The translations under genes and the position numbers were made by a program. From a virus, in the IMG/VR virus record IMGVR_UViG_3300006802_015037, positions 1 to 34,907 of that record: a stretch of DNA of 34,907 bases; one strand, written 5' to 3'. Position 1 is the stretch's first letter. The number at the start of each line of letters is the position of its first letter. This document shows, one piece after another, positions 13,265 to 21,425 of the stretch. The notes beneath the pieces were generated by a model, which worked only from the letters and a program-made list of their open reading frames with translations, did not search any database and had not been told where the DNA came from.

Positions 13265-13644
13265 TGCGAGACATGCTTCGATGGGCGGCGTCTTGGATTA
13301 ACGACCGGAAGGTTGAATCCGTATCCGAGACAGTCACATACAGCCGAGAGGGTCAATTTAGCATTGCCCTCTCGGCTACCATCGGAACGAGCATTGTCGA
13401 CACTGTCGGCGACGGAGCAGCTGTTACAGCTGAAACGGACGACTTCATCTTTGATAGACGCCAGCTTGTCCACGATGGTTTTGAGATCACACCGCAGCGT
13501 GACGATGTAATCACGAGAACTGTTCGTGGAATCAAGCAAGAAAAGTATCTCGTATTACCGAACACTTCTCAGCCTGAGCAGGTGCGAAGCGACGGATTCG
13601 ACTACTTTCTCCGAGTGCACACTAATCGAGTTAGTAGCACATGA
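13264..13644 (+). CDS. Head-tail connector-region protein
   Basis: 126 residues, start overlapping the decoration-protein stop. The middle part is beta-rich with TVTYSREGQFSIALSATIGT and ends in a DYFLRVHTNRV strand. Position between decoration and tail tube suggests a head completion or stopper-type protein; no motif proves it. ATGA overlap with the next gene. Confidence 0.55.
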   Translation: MRDMLRWAASWINDRKVESVSETVTYSREGQFSIALSATIGTSIVDTVGDGAAVTAETDDFIFDRRQLVHDGFEITPQRDDVITRTVRGIKQEKYLVLPNTSQPEQVRSDGFDYFLRVHTNRVSST

Positions 13645-14117
13645 CGAACAAAAGCCCTGCGTTTGGCGAGGTAGGAACCAGCGTTACTGAACTTCTGAAT
13701 TCAGTAATGATGACAGACGGCCAGCCTTGGCCATCAACATGGGAATTAACATTTGTTCCCGACTTTGACACACGTATCGCCGGCTTTGAACCAAAGCTGT
13801 TGGTTTCCGTACCAGACCGTGAAATTGAGATTAACGCACGCTGCCGATCGTTTAGCCACACTTACAACGTAAGCCTTGCATTGATGCAGCGGCTGAAAAA
13901 TACAACAGAAGAAATGGTCGACTTCAGCGTTCTTGTCGAGGAAGCCATTAGCTCGCTCGAAGGGAACGCGGACGTTATTGTCGAGCGACAAACACTCGAT
14001 CCAATACAGCTTCAGCTTGTAGACTTGGGCAACAGTCCAACATTTGATTTTGATAAGCTTCGAGAAGACAACGCAGCCGTCTCCGTGATCGAAGCGTTCT
14101 ATAAAGTCATTGTCTAA
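13641..14117 (+). CDS. Neck/tail-completion-region protein
   Basis: 158 residues, ATGA overlap with the gene before. Mixed alpha/beta with a MQRLKNTTEEMVDFSVLVEEAISSL helix pair and a C-terminal NAAVSVIEAFYKVIV strand. Position directly before the tail-tube gene suits a tail terminator or connector; the family is not recognised. Confidence 0.55.
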   Translation: MTNKSPAFGEVGTSVTELLNSVMMTDGQPWPSTWELTFVPDFDTRIAGFEPKLLVSVPDREIEINARCRSFSHTYNVSLALMQRLKNTTEEMVDFSVLVEEAISSLEGNADVIVERQTLDPIQLQLVDLGNSPTFDFDKLREDNAAVSVIEAFYKVIV

Positions 14118-14128
14118 GGAGAAAGAAG

Positions 14129-14572
14129 ATGGCAACGCTCGGTCTGGAAGGAAAAATCTACATCAACACAGGCACTGTACAGACTCCTGTCTGGACAGAG
14201 GTCTGCCTTGCACAAGACGTAACGCTTTCGCTGGAGAAATCTACAGCTGACGTAACTTCGCGTTGTGCATCTGGATGGCGTCAGTTGCTCGGAACACTTC
14301 GTGAAGCTACTCCTGAGTTTACAATTCTGTGGGATGCAAGCGATCCGGGCGTGCAAGCGTTAAAGAACACGTTTTTTGCTGATAACCAGCCGGTTGAAGT
14401 CCTGATCCTCGACGGGGATATTAGTGTCTCCGGCAAAGAAGGCTTGCGGGCGACGATGGACGTCACAAACTTTACCCGCAACGAAGAACTAGAAGAAGGG
14501 ATGACAGTAGATGTGACATTGGTTGTCGCACCGGGCACAACTCCCGCATGGGTAGTGACGCCAATACCGTAA
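14129..14572 (+). CDS. Major tail tube protein
   Basis: 147 residues with AAGGAGAAAGA before the ATG at 14129. Beta-sandwich pattern of siphophage tube proteins: GKIYINTG, WTEVCLAQDVTLSLEKSTADVTSRCASGW, LREATPEFTILWDASDPGVQAL, LDGDISVSGKEGLRATMDVTNF, then a Pro-rich end. Polymerises as stacked hexamers around the tape measure. Its place before the frameshifted chaperones supports the call. Confidence 0.8.
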   Translation: MATLGLEGKIYINTGTVQTPVWTEVCLAQDVTLSLEKSTADVTSRCASGWRQLLGTLREATPEFTILWDASDPGVQALKNTFFADNQPVEVLILDGDISVSGKEGLRATMDVTNFTRNEELEEGMTVDVTLVVAPGTTPAWVVTPIP

Positions 14573-14593
14573 CGAGAGGAAAGAGAGAGAGAT

Positions 14594-15085
14594 ATGCGAT
14601 CGTTTACAACAACGGACGGCCAGAGCTGGGCCGTCCGTTTGGACTTTGGAACAATTCAAACTGTCAAAGCGACGTGTGACTTAGACATGCTGGACGTCGC
14701 AGAGAACGGCGTAGCAAACACTGTAAACGCGTTGCAAATCGACATTCGCAAGCTTGTCGAAGTTGCGTACTGCGTCTGTGAAAAGCAGATCATCGAACGC
14801 GGGCAGGAAGATACATTTCACGAAATCATTGACGCGGAAACGCTCCGAAATATCCGCGTTGCAATCATGGAGTCGTGGTCTGATTTTTTCCTACAAGCCG
14901 GAAATCCGGCACTAGCCGATCTTCTGGAGCAGCAGCAGAAGACAACAACGGAGATGCTTCAGCACACGGCGGAAAGAATGAGAGGGATGGACTTCAATCA
15001 GGAGCTAAAAAGCTCGATCGACTCAATGCTGAGCGATCTCGAAAAGGAATTGAAAAGTCCATCTGGGGAGCAGCCGGCACTGTAG
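14594..15085 (+). CDS. Tail assembly chaperone, G-type
   Basis: 163 residues, preceded by GAGGAAAGAGAGAGAG. Begins with a beta part (TDGQSWAVRLDFGTIQTVKA) then helices with a charged coiled segment (LLEQQQKTTTEMLQHTAERM). The reading frame one base back is open across its end and continues into a conserved T domain (to 15381). This is the usual lambda G/GT arrangement before the tape measure. It guides tail-tube assembly around the tape measure. Confidence 0.75.
   Translation: MRSFTTTDGQSWAVRLDFGTIQTVKATCDLDMLDVAENGVANTVNALQIDIRKLVEVAYCVCEKQIIERGQEDTFHEIIDAETLRNIRVAIMESWSDFFLQAGNPALADLLEQQQKTTTEMLQHTAERMRGMDFNQELKSSIDSMLSDLEKELKSPSGEQPAL
15005..15013 (+). other. Candidate -1 frameshift site
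   Basis: In the chaperone frame the sequence reads CTA AAA AGC; the five A's at 15007-15011 let the AAA-bound tRNA slip back one base onto AAA. After the slip the frame stays open to the stop at 15381. A second, weaker possibility is GAA AAG at 15041-15046. Confidence 0.5.
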
Positions 15086-15381
15086 GCATTGACCCAAGAC
15101 CGTTTACGCTGCGCGAATTGGATATGATGGTGCGTGGCAAGCGGTTCGAAGAGTGGACGCACACCGCCCAGATTCTGGCGACGATTGCGAACATTGTCCG
15201 CGACAAGAAGAAGCGGGCACGAGCGTACACGATGGCCGACTTCCACCCTGAGAAGGACAAAATCAAACGCGCAGAACGTGCCAACGCAATCCCCGCCACA
15301 TTCAAAGACTTAAAGAATGCGTTCGGTCTGGACAAGGACCAGTCACCGCAAAGCGTTTCTCCAGATGGAGGCCAGAGTTGA
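15010..15381 (+). CDS. T extension of the tail chaperone (made by -1 frameshift)
   Basis: Frame -1 relative to the G-type gene. After a slip near 15007-15011 it would read about 124 codons including IWGAAGTVGIDPRPFTLREL-DMMVRGKRFEEW-HTA. This is the typical T-domain phrase of siphophage tail chaperones (GxxPxxFTLRELxxM, then a basic W-containing helix). There is no separate convincing ribosome site for the ATG at 15118, which supports expression as a GT fusion. Its last 39 nt overlap the end of the minus-strand gene. Confidence 0.7.
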   Translation, partial: KLDRLNAERSRKGIEKSIWGAAGTVGIDPRPFTLRELDMMVRGKRFEEWTHTAQILATIANIVRDKKKRARAYTMADFHPEKDKIKRAERANAIPATFKDLKNAFGLDKDQSPQSVSPDGGQS

Positions 15382-15834
15382 CGTCTTTAACGTCTCGGCT
15401 GCAGCCGGCCGCATGAATGGCCGCGAGTTAAATCGGCCCTTGGCAAAAGTTCCGTTGCTTGAGCCAAGTACTCGTGACCGAACGGGAGCGGTATCAAGCC
15501 CACGATCATCGAGAGTGGTGTAGAACAATCCGACACCGCCATACTCAAGGTGGCGTATGTTTCTGAACCGGAGTGCAGATGGTCCGATAATAACTTTCTC
15601 CGGCCTGACCGCGAACCAGATATTGTTCCGAAGCGTTCCGACGTGGCTCGATGGGGGGCTACCAGCGGCACTCTTTGATTTACGTTTTCTAATAGAACGC
15701 TTGGCAACCTTTCTGGTGTATGCTCCCATCTTGAAGAGTACTCGCCTTTCAGTTCGATCGATGGCAAGTGTAAGCTTTCGAATCTCGGACGCAAATCGCC
15801 CGGTCGCACGCAAGAAGTTGACACCTCGAACCAT
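15343..15834 (-). CDS. HK97 gp10-like tail completion protein on the minus strand
   Basis: 163 residues with a good ribosome site (GAGGG, 8 nt) before the ATG at 15834. HK97-gp10-type features: a helical N-terminus (RKVAKRSIRKRKSKSAAGSPPSSH), GTLRNNIWFAV, an HLEYGG turn, and the C-terminal RPFMRPAAAETL phrase. It is a neck/tail completion protein. It lies on the opposite strand from all neighbouring tail genes, ends inside the T frame, and its start is 11 bp from the tape-measure start. Any promoter must lie inside the tape-measure gene. Confidence 0.75.
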   Translation of the reverse strand: MVRGVNFLRATGRFASEIRKLTLAIDRTERRVLFKMGAYTRKVAKRSIRKRKSKSAAGSPPSSHVGTLRNNIWFAVRPEKVIIGPSALRFRNIRHLEYGGVGLFYTTLDDRGLDTAPVRSRVLGSSNGTFAKGRFNSRPFMRPAAAETLKTSTLASIWRNALR

Positions 15835-15845
15835 TGGAATCCCTC

Positions 15846-17480
15846 ATGGCAAGATCATCTGCAGGAGCAATTAAAGCCGGCAAGGCTTTCATTGAACTGG
15901 CGATTAACTCAAAGACTGCTATTAAGGAGATTGACAAGTTTGCTCGGTACGTGACAGCGAGAATGCGAAACCTCGGAACAAAAATCACCGCCGTCGGACA
16001 ACAGATTACTCTTCTTGCGGGTGCAATCGCTACGCCAATGGCTTTGTTCGCACGCGAGGCGGCGAATGCAGAAGTTGCCGCGTTGCGGTTCCGAAAGACG
16101 CTTGGAGGGAATGCCGCAGTTGCTGAACAGGTCGCAACGCAGCTGGCAAAGGCTACAGGCTTTAATTTTCGCGACATTCGAAGCGGCATCGTACGCCTGA
16201 ACGCGTTCTTTCGCTCTATGGGGCTTAACGCTAACGACGCAGCAAAGGCGGCACAAGAACTCGTAGGGTCTGCTGCTGACCTTGCTGCGGCTGCTCCAAA
16301 CGTCGCCGATATTGACGACGCAGTCAACCGGCTGGTTTCGGGCCTACGTGGCGAAGAAGCTCTGGAAGAGTTTGCTAACACGAAGCTGGTAGCTCTCAAC
16401 GAAGAACTGGCAAAGGTTGGCAAGAACGTAAAGACAGCAAGCGAACTGGAAAAGCTGGTCGCTCGTTTCGCGTTGATCCAGCGTGACTTTGCGCGAGGAG
16501 GCATTCTCGGCACAGCAGAAGAGACATCCAGCAGCAGGGCTGGTGCAATCCGAAAGTTTGCCTCCGCGTTGAAGGACTTTCGCATTGCAGTCGGTGACGT
16601 TGCTCTAGAGTTTGGAACACAGTTTTTACCAAAACTGAGTCAGGCAATTACGGGCATCGCGCGGCTGGTGAAGACCTCGGCCCCAGCGATAAAACAATTT
16701 CTAAAGATAACATCCGTTGCATTGGCGTTTGGAGTAACGATCCTTGCTCTAAGCGTTGCCCTGTCTACATTGGGTTCAATCTTGGCATTACTAATACCAG
16801 CCGCGATCATCACCGCTTTGGCTGCGTACGTCGAAGGGTGGAAAAGTCTCAAGGATGCGGTCAACGACTTTCATTCCGCGGCTAATGGCGTAAAGCAGAC
16901 GCTTCGAACGCTGTTCAAAGCGATTAAAGTCAAGGACGCTGCAAAACAGTTACAGCTGATCAAGGAGCTGTTCGAAAACGTCTTCGACGAAATTGGCGTA
17001 GTAATTACGCTAAAGATGGCGAAGGTGTTTGCACAGATAGTGGGCATCGCAAATGCGGCATTCAAGAAGATTCCGTTTCTGAACAGAATCCTGCCGGTGC
17101 AGGATGACGTTGGACAGTTCGGCGGAAATATCGAGAAAGCGATCAAGAAAGCACAAGCACGATTTGCTTTCGGCCGCGACTTGATCGCCGCGCGGGCTGA
17201 CAAATTTCTGGCACAGCAGGAAGAGGAAGAGAAGGAAGCGGAAGTAGCGGCCGACAAGTTCCGCGCGGCTGCTGTGAACATCGAAGAGGCTGCGAAAGAC
17301 ATGAAAGCGGCGGCGATCTCAAACGAGACAGCCGCCGCGCGGACGCAACGCTTTTTTCAGTTCGGATCGACAACGGAGGATGTTGAAAACAAACAGCTTC
17401 AAGAACTGAAAGAAATCAACAAAAAGATCGGCCGAGGCGGTCTGGTCGCTGTGCGACTGGGCGCCGCACGCGTCGTCTAA
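15846..17480 (+). CDS. Tail tape measure protein
   Basis: 544 residues from the ATG at 15846; upstream there is only a weak GGA and the gp10-like start on the other strand. Long helical, Ala-rich protein with LGTKITAVGQQITLLAGAIATPM near the start and a hydrophobic region at about 275-325 (SVALAFGVTILALSVALSTL and LLIPAAIITALAAYV), as expected of tape measures. Coiled segments near the end are Glu/Lys-rich. Using the usual 0.15 nm per residue, the tail would be roughly 80 nm. Ends 4 bp into the convergent minus-strand gene. Confidence 0.85.
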   Translation: MARSSAGAIKAGKAFIELAINSKTAIKEIDKFARYVTARMRNLGTKITAVGQQITLLAGAIATPMALFAREAANAEVAALRFRKTLGGNAAVAEQVATQLAKATGFNFRDIRSGIVRLNAFFRSMGLNANDAAKAAQELVGSAADLAAAAPNVADIDDAVNRLVSGLRGEEALEEFANTKLVALNEELAKVGKNVKTASELEKLVARFALIQRDFARGGILGTAEETSSSRAGAIRKFASALKDFRIAVGDVALEFGTQFLPKLSQAITGIARLVKTSAPAIKQFLKITSVALAFGVTILALSVALSTLGSILALLIPAAIITALAAYVEGWKSLKDAVNDFHSAANGVKQTLRTLFKAIKVKDAAKQLQLIKELFENVFDEIGVVITLKMAKVFAQIVGIANAAFKKIPFLNRILPVQDDVGQFGGNIEKAIKKAQARFAFGRDLIAARADKFLAQQEEEEKEAEVAADKFRAAAVNIEEAAKDMKAAAISNETAAARTQRFFQFGSTTEDVENKQLQELKEINKKIGRGGLVAVRLGAARVV

Positions 17481-18880
17481 GGTTGCACAGGTTGCTTCGG
17501 CTGTGCAAACGGCCAGAATCCTTGCTCAGGACTAGCATATGGATTCAAACCTGCCCAATCTGTTTGATTTGCTGTAAACATCAGGAAGCACATTTTGAGC
17601 GGTGAATTGGGATCAATTTCCGGTACGTTGGGATTGATATTGAAATTCCAAATTGGAGGCCCCTGATCTTCCACCAGTGCTCCAGATTCGTCGAGCCACT
17701 GCGGCACATCAACTGGGTCATCTCCGATGTCAAAATCACCGCCGCGAAGTGAGTCATCGATGTCTTTGTACCGAATCCGTTTTTTCTCGATGACTCCGTA
17801 TTTGACAATCCAGAAACGATTATCTGAACCCGGTCGAACTGAACCTTCAGGAACCTGCGGCCCGCTTTCTTTGATCGCTTCCCAGATTTTATAATTTTGC
17901 TTGACGATATCGCCAACATTGTATGATGCGTTCGGATCCCATCCTTCCTGACCCTCGCCTCTGTGATCGACCATTTGGTAGTAACCGACATTTGCAACCA
18001 GACGATGGCCGTTTGGATGCGGAAGGCCAATGCCGGGCAAGGGAAACGCGAGGTTCTTATATTTCATCACATCGAGTGGGTCGTAGATCAAATAGCCTGT
18101 GCCGGCCGGAGTAAATGCGCCATCGGTAATTGAAAGCGTCAGTGAGTGCTCGTAATATTCGATCTCTTGTGGCAGCCCGTTTCCGCCTTGGTCAATTGAG
18201 TTCTGGAACCTTCGAACGAACGGACCAGAGGTAACTGCGTCTTCGATAAAGCCGGCATACCGCGGGAGATCGGATTCGAGATCGCCCGGTTTTATCGTCG
18301 GCGGATACGGATCTGTATATCCAAACACATCTACCGGAAACGCATTGAGTGTGCCGACGAGTGGAACAAGGTCGAGAAAGTCTCGCGATTTCCACTGGTA
18401 CTCGATTACACGATTCTTGAAAACCATCTCCGGCAACGGGTTCATCTGATCGCCGGCCGAATTGATACACGGATTCCCGCTCCAGTCAGCCAGCATTGGT
18501 CTGGAATACTTTTCTGACCGAAGGGTTATCGTAGGCAGGTCGCGTTCGGGGTATTCTGGATCAAAGCGTTCTGGATCATCAGATGTATCGACTTCAATCG
18601 GTTCATTTGAAAAAGTCGCGGTCGCAAACCAGTGAAAACATGCCCCGTCGCCCGCTGGTTGGCCATCAAGACTCCGACAGGTGTACGTCAGGTTGTCTCG
18701 ATAAAGCGTCCCCGGCCCCGGCAAAAAGCGAAGAAAAATTGCATCTTGAATCATGTCTACGGCAGAATCGTAGACGGTATCAGCCACAACGTGATACCGG
18801 ACTTCGAACTCGTCGAAGTCCACGCTTCCCCTGAAAACCTCAGAGCCGTCATGTAATATGCTGGCTGAAACAATTCCCAT
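17477..18880 (-). CDS. Virion-like protein with CBM-like module, minus strand
   Basis: 467 residues; the ATG at 18880 has GGAG 6 nt upstream; a TTG seven codons further up would overlap the plus-strand start at 18901. The N-terminal half is a beta-rich globular protein (FRGSVDFDEFEVRYHVVADTV, SRDFLDLVPLVGT). Near residues 320-360, YNVGDIVKQNYKIWEAIKES, then P and FWIVK, matches the short chitin-type carbohydrate-binding pattern often found in tail proteins. Pro-rich end. It faces both neighbours: convergent with the tape measure and divergent from the next gene. Possibly a tail tip or fibre subunit (inference). Confidence 0.65.
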   Translation of the reverse strand: MGIVSASILHDGSEVFRGSVDFDEFEVRYHVVADTVYDSAVDMIQDAIFLRFLPGPGTLYRDNLTYTCRSLDGQPAGDGACFHWFATATFSNEPIEVDTSDDPERFDPEYPERDLPTITLRSEKYSRPMLADWSGNPCINSAGDQMNPLPEMVFKNRVIEYQWKSRDFLDLVPLVGTLNAFPVDVFGYTDPYPPTIKPGDLESDLPRYAGFIEDAVTSGPFVRRFQNSIDQGGNGLPQEIEYYEHSLTLSITDGAFTPAGTGYLIYDPLDVMKYKNLAFPLPGIGLPHPNGHRLVANVGYYQMVDHRGEGQEGWDPNASYNVGDIVKQNYKIWEAIKESGPQVPEGSVRPGSDNRFWIVKYGVIEKKRIRYKDIDDSLRGGDFDIGDDPVDVPQWLDESGALVEDQGPPIWNFNINPNVPEIDPNSPLKMCFLMFTANQTDWAGLNPYASPEQGFWPFAQPKQPVQP

Positions 18881-18900
18881 CTCAATCTCCGGGTTATCCA

Positions 18901-20571
18901 ATGACTGACGGCTATGTCTTTAAAGATCGAAAAGACGTCGAAAGAGTCAGCAAAGCTGTCAACTGGGTTCACGATCAGTTTAACGAGGAGTCTGCCAAGG
19001 CAATAGACAACAACAGTTCGGACAGGCGCACGACAGCGCCCATTCGACCTGCACGCGTTGTCTGTCGCATTGGCAATGGATGGTACAAGCTTAAGCTTAT
19101 GGATCTTCTTCCGCGAGAAGAGGCCGCGCCGGACGCGATGGAATGCGAGGCAGGCGAACAGGTAGATCACGAAGAATTTGAATCGCTGGCTGAAGAAAAG
19201 TTCATCGCTGGGTATTCACTGTCCAGTCTTGTCAATGATACAGACGTGTTTGTCTGCAGGATCTACGACGGGACACCAAACCGCACTAGCGATCGAGTAA
19301 GATTTATCGAATACGCAGTGCTCTCTTCCGATACTGGTGGAGACCTGACTCTTGGAATGGTCGATGCCTACCTCGGTCGAGGATGGTATCGCGTGAACCT
19401 TGTGGACCTTGCGCCACCCGAGCTGCCGGCAAACGAGAACATTGCTCCACAGGACGAACCGACTCACACGAGAATTGTTCAGCCTGTAGCAGGTTACACA
19501 GAGTGGACATACTCTCAAGCGACTGGAGAATTTACTGCCGGCCAATGCACAGGTGGCAACACAGGATCTTCACCAACGCCCGGACAGCAGCCGAATCCAC
19601 AGGACTATCCCGGAATTCAGGATGGACAGACAGTTACGCTGCCGTGCGTGCTTCCTGACGGCGAAGAATTTGGCAATGCCATTCCGCCTTGCTGGGCAAT
19701 TCAATGTGCATGGTCATGGAACGGGACACAATGGGACAAGCAAGCCAAGGCTCCGGGCGATCCAGTGACGCCGGCCACAGAGCCAAATAACAGCCCTGAT
19801 CTTTATGTTCACGGCGGCCTGCTGTGCAATCCTCCACCAGACCCACCAGAAGGCACTGCCATTGGCACAGCCGCGATTACATTTGGTGAGGCAGCTGACT
19901 GCCAAACTGCTACTCAAAATCAGGTGACATGGACATGGAAAAGCAATCCTCCCGCGACCGAGTACGATCCGGGTGCGTACCCTGCACACTGGACGATGGG
20001 CACCCCATGCGGTGACCCGCCTGATCTCCAGCCACCCGATGAATGGGATGGCGGTGGGTGTGCGGCAGCAGTTCCAGACTTCGACGGGGCGGTTGATGGG
20101 GAGCAGACGACGACTAATTGCTACTTAAACGGTCTCGGTGCGTATGTCGTTGAGAACTTAGACCCGCTTTCTCAGTGTTGCATGCCGGGCGAGGAAGGTG
20201 ATCCTGACAACGTGCCAAGACAATCACCAGTGAAAGCCGATCCGGGCGAAACTCTTCCCATTTTTTACAAAGAACCTGTGCTTGCGTATCAAATTAACAA
20301 GCTAACAGTTACGGGCATTTACGGAGAAACCCTTGAGGGTGCTGCACAACCGGGAACACTTGTCTGGATGCAGACATTCCAGACAGGGCAATACAGCAAC
20401 TTAACAAAATCGGAAACGCATTACGCAATACTGCAATTCCAGAGAGAGGCAATTTCCGTTTCTATTCCGCGTGCGATCCAGTGTTGTGATGACGGCAGTA
20501 TTAAAATCACCGACTATCAGCACATGGTCGAAGGAATTTATTGTGGACAGACGAGCGAACCATGCCCGTAA
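18901..20571 (+). CDS. Cys- and Pro-rich virion protein
   Basis: 556 residues; the ATG at 18901 has no good ribosome site. The first 200 residues hold two similar beta units (RVVCRIGNGWYKLKLMDLLP and MVDAYLGRGWYRVNLVDLAP), an internal repeat. The middle is Pro/Gly/Cys-rich (NPPPDPPEG, CGDPPDLQPPDEWDGGGC), and the end carries QCCMPG and QCCDDG. Trp-rich strands recur (AWSWNGTQWDKQ, WTWKSNPP). It looks like an extracellular, disulfide-stabilised tail/virion component; no named family recognised. Overlaps the next gene by 10 nt. Confidence 0.7.
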   Translation: MTDGYVFKDRKDVERVSKAVNWVHDQFNEESAKAIDNNSSDRRTTAPIRPARVVCRIGNGWYKLKLMDLLPREEAAPDAMECEAGEQVDHEEFESLAEEKFIAGYSLSSLVNDTDVFVCRIYDGTPNRTSDRVRFIEYAVLSSDTGGDLTLGMVDAYLGRGWYRVNLVDLAPPELPANENIAPQDEPTHTRIVQPVAGYTEWTYSQATGEFTAGQCTGGNTGSSPTPGQQPNPQDYPGIQDGQTVTLPCVLPDGEEFGNAIPPCWAIQCAWSWNGTQWDKQAKAPGDPVTPATEPNNSPDLYVHGGLLCNPPPDPPEGTAIGTAAITFGEAADCQTATQNQVTWTWKSNPPATEYDPGAYPAHWTMGTPCGDPPDLQPPDEWDGGGCAAAVPDFDGAVDGEQTTTNCYLNGLGAYVVENLDPLSQCCMPGEEGDPDNVPRQSPVKADPGETLPIFYKEPVLAYQINKLTVTGIYGETLEGAAQPGTLVWMQTFQTGQYSNLTKSETHYAILQFQREAISVSIPRAIQCCDDGSIKITDYQHMVEGIYCGQTSEPCP

Positions 20572-21155
20572 TTGGACCCGCTGAGTGGATTGGAAAACTG
20601 GGCGACTACGCCCTTGGCCAGTACAACGGAATTTGGCAAAACGGACTGAACGATGTCCCCCCGTCTGCCGGCAGCAGCGGTTACAACCTGAATACGATGA
20701 ACTGCTGCTGTGGCAAAGTTCCGCCGGGCGGCCAAATCGTCTGTTGCGACGATTGGCAGGCTGAGCTTGCATCGCTCGGTATTGACCTCGAATGGGTCAT
20801 AGGCACGCCATGCGGCGGCGGCACGCTTACCTGGGATCCATTTGGCACTGAATGGAACGGAACAATTGTCTGTGAATGCGAGGGCGGCTTTCCAGTCATA
20901 ATTGATTTGCGAATCCGCTGTGAACTCAATGAGGCCGCTGGAGTTGAGCAGTATCGTTTATATGTTAGCTGCAACAATCCCAACCCGCCGGGTGGTTTTG
21001 AATCATGGGACGGTTTCCCGCTGACGCAAACTGAGTGCCCGACGAACGAAAACGGTCTGTCATCTGTGCAGGCGACATGGGGCGTGCCGGCCATCTGTTG
21101 CGTAGAATTCTCTCAGGCCGGTTGGGGCGGCAACTTAAAAGCAGAAAGTCCATGA
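20562..21155 (+). CDS. Cys-rich virion-associated protein
   Basis: 197 residues from the ATG at 20562, overlapping the previous gene. Cys-rich (NCCCGK, VCCDDW, CECEG, CCVEF) with Trp/Gly strands like the preceding protein. Its N-terminus MPVIGPAEW resembles that of the next gene (MAIIGPHRG), suggesting a shared start peptide. Not recognised; probably a virion surface component. Confidence 0.6.
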   Translation: MPVIGPAEWIGKLGDYALGQYNGIWQNGLNDVPPSAGSSGYNLNTMNCCCGKVPPGGQIVCCDDWQAELASLGIDLEWVIGTPCGGGTLTWDPFGTEWNGTIVCECEGGFPVIIDLRIRCELNEAAGVEQYRLYVSCNNPNPPGGFESWDGFPLTQTECPTNENGLSSVQATWGVPAICCVEFSQAGWGGNLKAESP

Positions 21156-21409
21156 TGGCAATAATTGGCCCACATCGCGGAGTACGATCTACACCAGTAC
21201 GCAGGTCACGCCCAGCTAAGGTCGCGTGCGTCTACCGTAGTGAAATCACGACAGGAAAGGTTAGTTGTCGATCGTGCGGAAATCGATCGGTCTCTAGAGA
21301 TACATTTTGGTGTGCTAAGCTGACCACAGATGTGCTAACACATCCGTACCGGACTGACATGCCGGCGTGCTCGAAATGCGAACATTACAAAGCGAAGACA
21401 AATGACTAA
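21152..21409 (+). CDS. Small Cys-rich (zinc-ribbon-like) protein
   Basis: 85 residues; ATG in an ATGA overlap (a second ATG follows at 21155). Contains CRSCGNR, a FWCAKL, and CSKCEHY: two CxxC pairs plus further Cys, likely metal binding. Basic N-terminal half (RSTPVRRSRPAK). Function unknown. Confidence 0.6.
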   Translation: MMAIIGPHRGVRSTPVRRSRPAKVACVYRSEITTGKVSCRSCGNRSVSRDTFWCAKLTTDVLTHPYRTDMPACSKCEHYKAKTND

Positions 21410-21425
21410 GTAAGGATCAGCCGCA

